From positions 1 to 64,000 of the forward strand of contig OZ244191.1 in the NCBI GenBank assembly GCA_965216745.1: a DNA stretch of 64,000 bases, read 5' to 3'. The stretch is from G965216745 sp965216745 (GTDB taxonomy: Bacteria > Pseudomonadota > Alphaproteobacteria > Rickettsiales > Anaplasmataceae). Shown here piece by piece: positions 55,621 to 64,000 of this stretch. The position numbers and the translations under genes are program-made. The notes under the pieces are model-generated. The model was not told where the DNA came from and made no database searches. It saw only the letters and a program-made list of their open reading frames with translations. How positions within the stretch are numbered: position 1 is the first letter of the stretch; the number at the start of each line of letters is the position of its first letter.

Positions 55621-58101
55621 GTGCAAAACGTTAAAACAACAAATGAAATACGTAATTCATTTCTGTCATTTTTTGAACAAAAAAATCATGTTCTTTATAA
55701 GTCTGCACCATTAATTCCAAATGAAGATCCAACCTTAATTTTTATAAACGCAGGAATGGTGCCATTTAAAGAATATTTTATCAACGGCAACGACCATAAC
55801 ATAACATCTTGCCAAAAATGTGTTAGAGCTGGCGGAAAACACAATGATCTAGAAAATGTCGGGCATACTACTAGACATCATACTTTTTTCGAAATGCTGG
55901 GTAATTTCAGTTTTGGCGATTACTTTAAGGAAGAAGCTATATTATATGCATTTGAATTCTTAACCAAAAAACTCAATATAGATAAATCAAAGCTATTAAC
56001 AACTGTATATCACACAGATGATGAAGCCTATGGTATCTGGAAGTCTCTTGGAATAAATGAAATACAAAGAATAAAAACTGAAGACAATTTTTGGTCTATG
56101 GGAAATACCGGACCATGCGGCCCTTGCTCTGAAATATTCTATAAATATGACGATCAACACATTGTTGAGATATGGAACCTAGTGTTCATGGAATTCAATA
56201 AAATGAATGATGGGAAGCTGATAAATTTGCCAATAAAATGCATTGATACCGGAATGGGATTAGAAAGAATATCTTCGGTAATACAAGGAGTTCGGGATAA
56301 TTACAATCTAGATATATTCACAAAATTAATCAAAAGATCACAATCAATATCATCAAATAACACAAATGAAATTGCGCACAGGATAATAGCAGACCATATT
56401 AGATCTGCTTCATTCCTTATAGCTGATGGTGTTTTTCCAGAAAATAAAGGAAGGGGTTATGTTTTACGTAGAATATTAAGGCGAGCCATTAGATACTCCA
56501 CTCAAATATCAAAAAAACCAATTATGCATTTATTATGCCAAGAATTAAAAGAATTAATGGGAAGGCACTATACAGAACTTGTAGAGGCAGAGAAATTAAT
56601 CGAAAGCACTATTAAAAATGAAGAAGCAATGTTTAGAGAAACAATTGACAATGGTTTGGAACTTTTGAACCAATTTATCTCTTCAATAAAATCTAATTTT
56701 TTCCCTGGAGAAATAGCGTTCAAACTTTATGACACATACGGATTCCCAATCGACTTGACTGAAACACTACTGAAGGAACGAAATTTATCTTTAGACAAAG
56801 ATGGTTTTAACAAATGTATGCTTGAACAAAAAAACAGAAGCGCCTCTAATGCTCAATTCCCCAAAACCCAGCCACAACATGAGCTATTCCCAGCTACAGA
56901 ATTTATACGAGAACAGTTTTTTCTTCAAAGCACAGTTTTGGGAATAATTCATGAGAATACAAGTATCAATTCTATATCTACAAAAAATGAATTTACTCTC
57001 ATATTGGATAAAACAGTTTTTTACGCAGAATCTGGAGGCCAAAGAGGAGACACAGGACAGATCAAGTGTTCTTCTGATTGCATCCTTAATGTGAAAGACA
57101 CAATAAAACTAAAAGGAAACATACATTTACATATTTGTTCTGGAAGCATTAATGAAACAATCTTGAAGGTTGGAGAAAAAGTACAGTGTGAAATAGATGT
57201 AAATAGACGCAAAAATTTATCTATACATCACTCTGCAACACATTTATTGCAAAACACACTAAGAGACATTCTTGGAGATCATGTTGTGCAAAGAGGATCT
57301 TTAGTAGATGAAAATCATTTGAGATTTGACTTCAGCCATGGAAAATCTATCTCTAAAGAATGCCTTAATGAAATTGAGGAAAAAGTAAATAATGCAATTG
57401 ATTGTAATCATAAAGTTAACACAGAAGAAATGGAACTAGATCAAGCCAAAAAAAAGGGAGCTATCTCATTGTTCGGAGAAAAATATCAAGAACGTGTAAG
57501 AGTTGTTACAATTGGAGAATCTATTGAATTATGCGGAGGAACACATGTATCACAACTTTCTGACATTGTATTCTTTGCTATATTAAAAGAACAATCTATT
57601 GGCTCTGGGGTCAGAAGAATAAAAGCTGTTGCTGGCCCAAAGTCTATACAATTCATTTTATCTCAAAAAAAACAATTAGAAAATGAATTAGAAGCAACAA
57701 AAATACAGATAAAAAAAATCAAAAAAGATAATCGAGAAGAAATCAACAGAATGTATAATAATTTAATTTGCATCACCCCAAATCTATCTGAACATGAGAT
57801 TCCTAACATAGGTCTATTGGTTGTAAAAGAGTTTTCAGATATACCTCCCAATTTTATCATTAATAACATAAAAAACATAACGCAAGAGAAACAACTTATA
57901 TTAGTTTTCTCGTCAAATTCAAATCAAAGATATATAACATTAGCCTCAAAAGACATACCATTTCCGAGAAATATCATAAAAGAAGGAAAAATGATTATTG
58001 AACAAAATCAAATAATGCAATTCCATGTCCAAGGCAAACAAAAAAACGAAACTATTATAGAATGTTTATTAAACAATTACAAACATGCAAACATTCAGTG
58101 A
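55621..58101 (+). CDS. alaS: Alanyl-tRNA synthetase
   Basis: Charges tRNA-Ala. The 826-residue protein has the class II catalytic core (SFFEQKNHVLYKSAPLIP, NAGMVPFKEYF, HTFFEMLGNFSFGDYF), the editing domain with HHSATHLLQ and CGGTHVS zinc-site motifs, and a short C-terminal region, slightly under the usual ~870. The start is GTG, with no Shine-Dalgarno sequence; TATAAT lies 7-12 bases upstream (55609-55614), so a leaderless transcript is possible. A small inverted repeat (ATTGAGA/TCTCAAT, 55561-55577) precedes it. Confidence 0.96.
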   Translation: MQNVKTTNEIRNSFLSFFEQKNHVLYKSAPLIPNEDPTLIFINAGMVPFKEYFINGNDHNITSCQKCVRAGGKHNDLENVGHTTRHHTFFEMLGNFSFGDYFKEEAILYAFEFLTKKLNIDKSKLLTTVYHTDDEAYGIWKSLGINEIQRIKTEDNFWSMGNTGPCGPCSEIFYKYDDQHIVEIWNLVFMEFNKMNDGKLINLPIKCIDTGMGLERISSVIQGVRDNYNLDIFTKLIKRSQSISSNNTNEIAHRIIADHIRSASFLIADGVFPENKGRGYVLRRILRRAIRYSTQISKKPIMHLLCQELKELMGRHYTELVEAEKLIESTIKNEEAMFRETIDNGLELLNQFISSIKSNFFPGEIAFKLYDTYGFPIDLTETLLKERNLSLDKDGFNKCMLEQKNRSASNAQFPKTQPQHELFPATEFIREQFFLQSTVLGIIHENTSINSISTKNEFTLILDKTVFYAESGGQRGDTGQIKCSSDCILNVKDTIKLKGNIHLHICSGSINETILKVGEKVQCEIDVNRRKNLSIHHSATHLLQNTLRDILGDHVVQRGSLVDENHLRFDFSHGKSISKECLNEIEEKVNNAIDCNHKVNTEEMELDQAKKKGAISLFGEKYQERVRVVTIGESIELCGGTHVSQLSDIVFFAILKEQSIGSGVRRIKAVAGPKSIQFILSQKKQLENELEATKIQIKKIKKDNREEINRMYNNLICITPNLSEHEIPNIGLLVVKEFSDIPPNFIINNIKNITQEKQLILVFSSNSNQRYITLASKDIPFPRNIIKEGKMIIEQNQIMQFHVQGKQKNETIIECLLNNYKHANIQ

Positions 58102-58223
58102 AATGTAATAACTATTCCATTATAACTCGCTCTGTATAAAGACCATGTTTGCAGGAATGACATTGTTTGTTTTATGCAAAGATGACCAAAGCATAAGCTT
58201 TAAGCAACAATTTAAGTCAAAGC

Positions 58224-61200
58224 TTAGGAATCATTTTTAGTGATTTTCTTTTTATCATATTTCACCATCAATAAAGCTGGTGTGAAAAATAAAGTCATTA
58301 TAGTTGCAAATGACAAACCAAAAGCTATAGAAGTAGAAAGCTGAGTCCACCATTGGCTGCTTGGAGCGCCAAAAGTCATTTCCCTGTCTAGAAAATCTAT
58401 ATTCACCCCAAGAGCCATAGGAACAAGACCCGCAACAGTTGTACCAGCAGTAATCAATATAGGCCTCACTCTAGAAACAGCAGATTCAAGTATCGCGTTT
58501 CTGAAATTCGATTCAGAGCACACAATAGAAGAAAAAGCCTCTATCAACAAAATGTTATTGTTTATAACAATTCCAGATAAAGCTATAATCCCTATCCCAC
58601 ACATCACAATCCCAAAAGGTTGCTGAGTTATAATCAAACCCAACAAAGTACCAGCTGTAGAAAGAACTACTGAAGTCATAACAACAAAAGTGTGATAATA
58701 GCTATTAAATTGTGTGACTAGAATCCATACTACCATTAGCAATGCGATGCTAAAAGCTGTAAAAAGAAAATGTTTGGCTTCATTTTTGTCATTCTCTTCC
58801 CCTTCAAAATCAAAACTAATACCATGGAAAGGGTTGGACTCAAACCAAAGCTTTATCTTTTTAAATTGCTCATCCAACATATATCCAGGAACAATACCGG
58901 CATTAATCTCAGACACTATTTTGCCATTTTTTTTGATTAGTTTGTTTGCTTTGTAATTTGGGGAGAAAGTCACAAAGTGATCTATTGGGACAATCCCATG
59001 TTTTGTGTTAATTAGCAAAGATCTAAGACTAGAAAAATTACGTTTGCTTTCTGGAAAACGGGCTATAACATCCACTTCTTCGTCAAATCCATCGGGCCTG
59101 TATTTTGTGATTATAGCGCCACGATCAGTAGCCATGCTAATATAATCTCGCATAGACCCAACAGTGAGATCAAATTGCATCGCTTTATATTTGTCTATAT
59201 CTAAAGACCACTTCATTTCCGCGGATATGTCTGTTTCAACATCTATGATTCCATTTATCTGACTTATCTCATTAGCAAAATATTGAGTGGCTTGAGATAA
59301 AGCCTCCCTATCCTCATAATCTGAGTATAAATTTATTTTGATTGGCTTTAAAGCTATAGGTCCTTTTTTTTCTTCCTCAACACCAATAATGACACCCTGG
59401 ATATCCTTAGTTGCAATTCTAATTTCATCAATAATTAACTTTGCTTTTCTTCTAGATCTCCAATCTTTGAATTCTAGGTTTATAACAGCAATCAAGCCAT
59501 CTACATCATCATAAAAAAAACCAGATTTAGAATAAATGGTTTGTATTTCATCAGACAAATGATTTATTTTATCTTCTACTGCGATCATAACTTTAGTTCG
59601 CTCATCAACTGTAATGTTACCTTTCATGTATATCTTGACCATGGCTTTATCTGGCTCTATTGATGGGAAAAACTCAAATCCTTTTCCCATGAACTTATAA
59701 GCACAAATTACTAGTAATAAAAATCCAATCGAGCATAATATGAATTTCCTCGGACTTTCCAGAACGATATTGTTTAATATTCGAGAATAAAACTGTATAT
59801 ATTTTGATTTTGTGAAAAACTCTTGTTTCTGAAATTCTTTGAAATGGTTTTCATTTTTAGATGAGTGCGAAAAAACACCAGAAAGAATTGGTACAAGCAC
59901 TAAAGAAACCAACAATGAGGAAGAAAGAGTGGTTATAAGGGTTATGGGCATATATTTCATAAACTGACCGACAACACCAGGCCAGAACAATAATGGTAAA
60001 AACACAGCCAAAGTAGTCATAGTAGAAGAAATAATCGGCCAACACATTTTGATAGCAGCAAGTTTGTAACTATCAAATCTTGGCATTCCTAACTGCATTT
60101 TACGCTCAGCATATTCATTTATCACTATAGAAGAGTCTACCAATATTCCCACTGACATTATTAGGCTAAAAAGCACTACTATGTTTAAAGTTGCATCAAA
60201 GAAATTTAATATCAATATAGATATTAGAAATGATGTCGGAATTGAAATAGCAACTAAAACACCAGGTAAAGTACCTAGATATGCCATTACAATGAATACA
60301 ACCATTATTACTGCAAGAAGAATATTATTCTCCAAATCTCTAAGCATGTCTCGCACTTTCTGTGATTGATCAAAAAAACAATCCACAGAAACATTTGGTA
60401 TTTCTTCTTGAGAAGATACTATATTTTTTACTTGGTCAATTACATCAATTATGTTAGTACCTAAACGCTTAGAAACGTCGAGCACAACTGCAGGTCTGCC
60501 ATTAATTCTAGCATATCCAGAGCTATCTTCAAAAGACTGATTTATCTGAGCTATTTCACTCAGCGTCAAAACACCACCTTCTGGATAATTCACCAAAGGG
60601 AAATTCATTATATCTGTTAAATTCGCAGGAACGCTATTCGCCTCTAAAGCAAAATTGCCAGACAAATTTCCTGAACGCACAAAAACATTGTTCATTTCTA
60701 CTTTCTGGATCATTTGTAACAAGTCAAAATTGTAACTTAATAAAGTATTTGGATCGATAACAACATCAACAACATTTTTTCGCAATCCTGTTGCTTTCAC
60801 TTCTAGAACATCAGGAATAGATTCTATTGTTTTTTTTAATTTCTTAGCAATTGTGATCAATGACATCTCAGGGGCTTCACCAGATACAGCAACACTAATA
60901 ACAGGGAATAATGCCATATTTATTTCTTCAACTTTTGGTCTTTCTGCTTGATTAGGTAATTTTGCTACTATATCGTCAATTCTTGCAAATACATCTTCTT
61001 TTGCAACCTTGATATCATATCCGGCTAAAAACTCAAGCATCACATAAGCTCGGCTTGATGTACTGATAGATTTCATTTGCTTTACACCTGGAATAATACG
61101 CAGCACTTCTTCCATTGGTGCTGCAACCAATCTCTCGGCATCAACTGAAGAAAGTCCCTGTGCTACAACAGAAACTGACAATGTGGGTATCTGTATATCA

Positions 61201-61316
61201 GGATTAAGTTCAGTTGGCATCCTAACATAAGATATACAAGACATAAATATAGCAATAATAAACACCAGCAAAGAAGATTTGCGTTTGTTTATACATAGCT
61301 CAATAAGAGTTTTCAT
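58224..61316 (-). CDS. RND-family efflux permease (AcrB/HAE type)
   Basis: A 1030-residue inner-membrane pump of the resistance-nodulation-division family, driven by the proton gradient. It has the usual two halves, each with a membrane helix, a large periplasmic porter loop and a helix bundle, including PTELNPDIQIPTLSV, VAAPMEEVLRIIPGVK and GILVDSSIVINEYAERK. The proton relay differs from AcrB: the helix-4 pair Asp-Asp reads Asp-Ser and the helix-10 Lys region reads GIVINNNILLIEA. I chose the ATG at 61316, which places a basic residue cluster before the first helix as in relatives; the frame extends 17 codons upstream. No membrane-fusion partner is adjacent. Substrate unknown. Confidence 0.9.
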   Translation of the reverse strand: MKTLIELCINKRKSSLLVFIIAIFMSCISYVRMPTELNPDIQIPTLSVSVVAQGLSSVDAERLVAAPMEEVLRIIPGVKQMKSISTSSRAYVMLEFLAGYDIKVAKEDVFARIDDIVAKLPNQAERPKVEEINMALFPVISVAVSGEAPEMSLITIAKKLKKTIESIPDVLEVKATGLRKNVVDVVIDPNTLLSYNFDLLQMIQKVEMNNVFVRSGNLSGNFALEANSVPANLTDIMNFPLVNYPEGGVLTLSEIAQINQSFEDSSGYARINGRPAVVLDVSKRLGTNIIDVIDQVKNIVSSQEEIPNVSVDCFFDQSQKVRDMLRDLENNILLAVIMVVFIVMAYLGTLPGVLVAISIPTSFLISILILNFFDATLNIVVLFSLIMSVGILVDSSIVINEYAERKMQLGMPRFDSYKLAAIKMCWPIISSTMTTLAVFLPLLFWPGVVGQFMKYMPITLITTLSSSLLVSLVLVPILSGVFSHSSKNENHFKEFQKQEFFTKSKYIQFYSRILNNIVLESPRKFILCSIGFLLLVICAYKFMGKGFEFFPSIEPDKAMVKIYMKGNITVDERTKVMIAVEDKINHLSDEIQTIYSKSGFFYDDVDGLIAVINLEFKDWRSRRKAKLIIDEIRIATKDIQGVIIGVEEEKKGPIALKPIKINLYSDYEDREALSQATQYFANEISQINGIIDVETDISAEMKWSLDIDKYKAMQFDLTVGSMRDYISMATDRGAIITKYRPDGFDEEVDVIARFPESKRNFSSLRSLLINTKHGIVPIDHFVTFSPNYKANKLIKKNGKIVSEINAGIVPGYMLDEQFKKIKLWFESNPFHGISFDFEGEENDKNEAKHFLFTAFSIALLMVVWILVTQFNSYYHTFVVMTSVVLSTAGTLLGLIITQQPFGIVMCGIGIIALSGIVINNNILLIEAFSSIVCSESNFRNAILESAVSRVRPILITAGTTVAGLVPMALGVNIDFLDREMTFGAPSSQWWTQLSTSIAFGLSFATIMTLFFTPALLMVKYDKKKITKNDS

Positions 61317-61633
61317 AAAACCAATTTTAAAACAATAGAGAGATAATAGGATAAATTTAAATATCAAACTTTAAATAAATACGATCATAAGAATAGCTTT
61401 ATTAAACAACAAAAAAAATCATAAGAAAACATTAAACTAAAATCTATAGATCATAATTCAAAACCATACGATGTTACAAATAATGTAAAAAAATCATAAT
61501 AAAAAACCATACATAAAGATAATCTCACTGTTGAATCAAATGACTATTTAGTCAATACCAAAAGCATTGTATGAAAGAATGAATAAAAAGCTATAAAATC
61601 ATTGATAATGCACATCTATAAGAAATCTTTTAT

Positions 61634-63187
61634 CTAAGACCACTCTATAGTACCTGGAGGCTTAGAGGTTATATCATAAACAACTCTATTAATACCTTCG
61701 ACAGAATTTATTATTCTGGAAGCAGATATTTTCAAAACATACCAAAAATCTTTGCTACAAGCATCATCGGAATAAGGAAAAACTTCAGCAGTCATGCCAT
61801 CTTCAGAAGATATAGCACGCAAAGCACAAACATGGCCATAAGTACGCTTATCACCCATCACTCCCACAGATTTCACCGGAAGAAGAACTGTAAATGCTTG
61901 CCATATTTTATCATATAAACCATTAGACCGAAGAAGATTTATATATATATCATCTGCCTCTCTAAGAATTTCAACGGATTTCCTATCAACAGGACCTAGC
62001 ACTCTAACGGCTAGACCAGGGCCTGGGAAGGGATGTCTATTCAACAATTCTGAATCAATCCCAATTTCTGTTCCAAGCAAACGAACTTCGTCTTTAAAAA
62101 GTGTACGCAAAGGTTCAATCAAAGATAAACTCATATTTTCTGGAATACCACCAACATTATGGTGAGATTTTATATTTGCCCCAGAAGATGTTTTTCCAGA
62201 TTCTATAACATCAGAATATAAGGTACCTTGCATCAAACAATCTGCATCAAAAACTAAGCAATTTCGTTGAAAGCTTTCTATGAATTCCTTACCAATCAAT
62301 TTACGCTTTAATTCAGGTTCCTCTATTCCACGTAAAGAGTTAAAAAAACGATCAGATTCATCAAAAATCTCCAAAGGAATATTTAGCGAATCAAAAGCTT
62401 TCCGCACACGTTCAACTTCTCCTTTTCTGCCTAAACCTGTATCAATAAACACACATTTGATGTTATCTGGCCCAAGAGTGTCAACTAGCAATTTCGAAGC
62501 AACAGTAGAATCAACTCCGCCGCTGACTGCTGCGATAATCTTTTTTCCAGAGCCGCATTTTAATATTTCAGAGCGCGCAGATTCCAAGAAACTACCCACT
62601 TTCCAATCTCTTGGAACACCTGAAATATTTAAAAAATTCAATAAAATTTGATCTCCGCATGAGGTATGTGAAACTTCGGGATGGAACTGGATTCCGTATA
62701 TTGCTTTATCCTTATGCTTCACTATCTCACAACCTTGATTGTTGTTATTTGAAGCAATCACTTTAAAAACATCTGGAATGCTATAAACGCTATCATTATG
62801 ACTTGTCCAAACTATGCTACTATCTGCTATAGAATCCACTATCGAATCTCTATATTCTATATTAATTTTAGATTGACCAAACTCGGAATTATAATTTTTC
62901 TTAATCTCGCCTCCAAAATATTCACACAAAAGCTGATGTCCATAGCAAATGCATAGCAATGGCACATCAAGCTCAATTATATCGCGCATGAAATTTCTAA
63001 GACAATCTGAAATTTCTAAAGACTGATCTCCTCCGGAAAGTATTATGGCCGACACCGAGCTTAAATCATACGAAAGCACATCATAATAACTAACGACGCA
63101 TGCAGAGACTTCCCTCTTTCTTATTTTTCGAGCAATTATTTGCGTAAACTGAGAACCGAAATCAATTATTAAAACGTAAGCCTTCAT
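61634..63187 (-). CDS. guaA: GMP synthase (glutamine-hydrolysing)
   Basis: Converts XMP to GMP using glutamine and ATP. The 517-residue protein has an N-terminal class I glutamine amidotransferase with Cys81 (CYGHQ), H169 and E171 (FHPEV); an ATP pyrophosphatase domain with SGGVDST (222-228); and the C-terminal dimerisation domain ending ITSKPPGTIEWS, the usual GuaA end. All catalytic residues are present. It is transcribed in the same direction as the RND gene, 266 bases away; that gap shows no gene. Confidence 0.97.
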   Translation of the reverse strand: MKAYVLIIDFGSQFTQIIARKIRKREVSACVVSYYDVLSYDLSSVSAIILSGGDQSLEISDCLRNFMRDIIELDVPLLCICYGHQLLCEYFGGEIKKNYNSEFGQSKINIEYRDSIVDSIADSSIVWTSHNDSVYSIPDVFKVIASNNNNQGCEIVKHKDKAIYGIQFHPEVSHTSCGDQILLNFLNISGVPRDWKVGSFLESARSEILKCGSGKKIIAAVSGGVDSTVASKLLVDTLGPDNIKCVFIDTGLGRKGEVERVRKAFDSLNIPLEIFDESDRFFNSLRGIEEPELKRKLIGKEFIESFQRNCLVFDADCLMQGTLYSDVIESGKTSSGANIKSHHNVGGIPENMSLSLIEPLRTLFKDEVRLLGTEIGIDSELLNRHPFPGPGLAVRVLGPVDRKSVEILREADDIYINLLRSNGLYDKIWQAFTVLLPVKSVGVMGDKRTYGHVCALRAISSEDGMTAEVFPYSDDACSKDFWYVLKISASRIINSVEGINRVVYDITSKPPGTIEWS

Positions 63188-63288
63188 GAACTATTTGAAC
63201 CAAACAAAATAACATTCAAGATTATACTTACAATATTCATTAACACAAACCCTAAAAATATGATTTAAATCTAAGAATAGAATCAAGC

Positions 63289-64000
63289 TTATTTTAAGTA
63301 CATAAGAGCAGATCCAGAATACAAAGCATCAGAGACTAATTCAAATGACGTTCTCCAATCTTTTGTTCCTAAGATAGCATGTGCAGCATATTCTAAAGAA
63401 GCTTTAGTATATACGGAATCGTCACCAGATAAAACTTCAAAAACTTTTTTTATATATAAATCTACATTTGAAGATGGTTTTATAGAAGCGTAGGTGTTGC
63501 AATAATATAAAAACTTAGATCCAAATTCATCTAATAAATATACTCTGGAACCTACAATAGCCTTAATAGGTCTTTTGAATTTGATCACATATTTGTTTAA
63601 TATAGGAAAGATAGAGTCATCAGTTGCAACTATAATTTTTAAATCACAAAAGTTTACAATTGGAACAACAAAATCCATGATTGTTGAAAACTGAAACTCC
63701 TTAAAAATAAAAGCAGAACATCTAACAAAATCATTAACCAACGATGGCAACACAAACTTTATATCTTTATATTCATTGTATTTTCCTAATAATTTCATTT
63801 TGTATGCAATGTCCCATATAGAAATAAAAGGATATACAATATTTGAGCAACTAATAGACACTTTGAAACCACAAGATGCTACTATAATTGCAGCACACAA
63901 AAGAGGAACAACCGAATGAGATTGGGTAGACATCACACATATATCTATTCCATCATTACAATGCTTAGTTCTAGCGCAAATACCACAAATCAATTCTGCT
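63289..64000 (-). CDS. Partial protein resembling glycosyltransferase family 3 (TrpD-like)
   Basis: The frame is open to the window edge (the codons before the TTG at 63993 read Ala-Glu), so the N terminus is missing. The visible ~236 residues run from GIDICVMSTQSHSVVPLLCAAIIVASCGFKV to VFEVLSGDDSVYTKASLEYAAHAI and end DALYSGSALMYLK. This order resembles the anthranilate phosphoribosyltransferase fold (glycine-rich VGTGGD...STAAA region, then LNAA...L and A--A--SG-A at the end). But the glycine-rich PRPP loop is not recognisable, so the enzyme may be degenerate or a non-TrpD relative. Fold assignment is tentative. Confidence 0.4.
   Translation of the reverse strand, partial: AELICGICARTKHCNDGIDICVMSTQSHSVVPLLCAAIIVASCGFKVSISCSNIVYPFISIWDIAYKMKLLGKYNEYKDIKFVLPSLVNDFVRCSAFIFKEFQFSTIMDFVVPIVNFCDLKIIVATDDSIFPILNKYVIKFKRPIKAIVGSRVYLLDEFGSKFLYYCNTYASIKPSSNVDLYIKKVFEVLSGDDSVYTKASLEYAAHAILGTKDWRTSFELVSDALYSGSALMYLK

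Overview
The window is AT-rich and carries the gene set of an alphaproteobacterium, most likely a host-associated, genome-reduced lineage of the Rickettsiales/Holosporales kind. Pointers are an NDUFA9-type complex I protein, Coq7, a propionyl-CoA-carboxylase-type alpha subunit, alphaproteobacterial Tad-pilus proteins (CpaC, CpaD-like), a DUF6468-like protein beside fliM/fliL, a PAS sensor of alphaproteobacterial type that has lost its kinase, and many pseudogene remnants. The order is inferred from gene content; nothing here fixes the species.

Left flank (1-17.8 kb) is compact housekeeping DNA: radA; mlaE-mlaF lipid transport; a reverse flagellar group fliL-fliM-DUF6468; lgt-nagZ; a reverse block cpaC-cpaD-ndk-rodA; a redoxin plus Kef-type antiporter; mgtE; the NDUFA9-like gene; coq7 with a MreD-like membrane protein; and the reverse rpmH-rnpA-yidD operon with a clear sigma70-type promoter. 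Four-base ATGA stop/start overlaps recur (into radA, mlaE/mlaF, lgt/nagZ, redoxin/kef, nfu/prs), so translational coupling is common.

The centre (about 18.2-48.2 kb) is a 30-kb accessory island between yidD and dusB. Its eleven intact larger genes (255 to 1082 codons) are all on the + strand. All encode Lys/Glu/Asn/Ile-rich, mostly helical or coiled-coil proteins with no signal peptide, membrane segment or family I recognise. Pseudogene remnants lie between them. Many genes have their own promoter-like element and a perfect 3' hairpin, so they look like independent cassettes. The island shows ongoing birth and death: a clean 3.5-kb tandem duplication whose two copies differ mainly by amino-acid replacements, a decayed copy of the 255-codon gene, heptad-length (21/42-bp) tandem repeats inside coiled coils, a four-fold domain repeat in the 1074-aa protein, and a dispersed 3' intergenic element whose last copy runs into the end of dusB. 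Two neighbouring proteins share a C-terminal tail ending in YQxNSK and others end similarly. This family of presumptive secreted or structural helical proteins is the best candidate for an undescribed system.

Right flank (48.4-64 kb) returns to core genes: dusB, a truncated PAS sensor, a membrane-anchored J-domain protein, nfu-prs-pccA, a small gene built of 204-bp tandem repeats, alaS, an RND efflux permease, guaA, and the partial end of a gene resembling the anthranilate phosphoribosyltransferase fold family. No tRNA, rRNA, CRISPR array, insertion sequence or phage gene was recognised.
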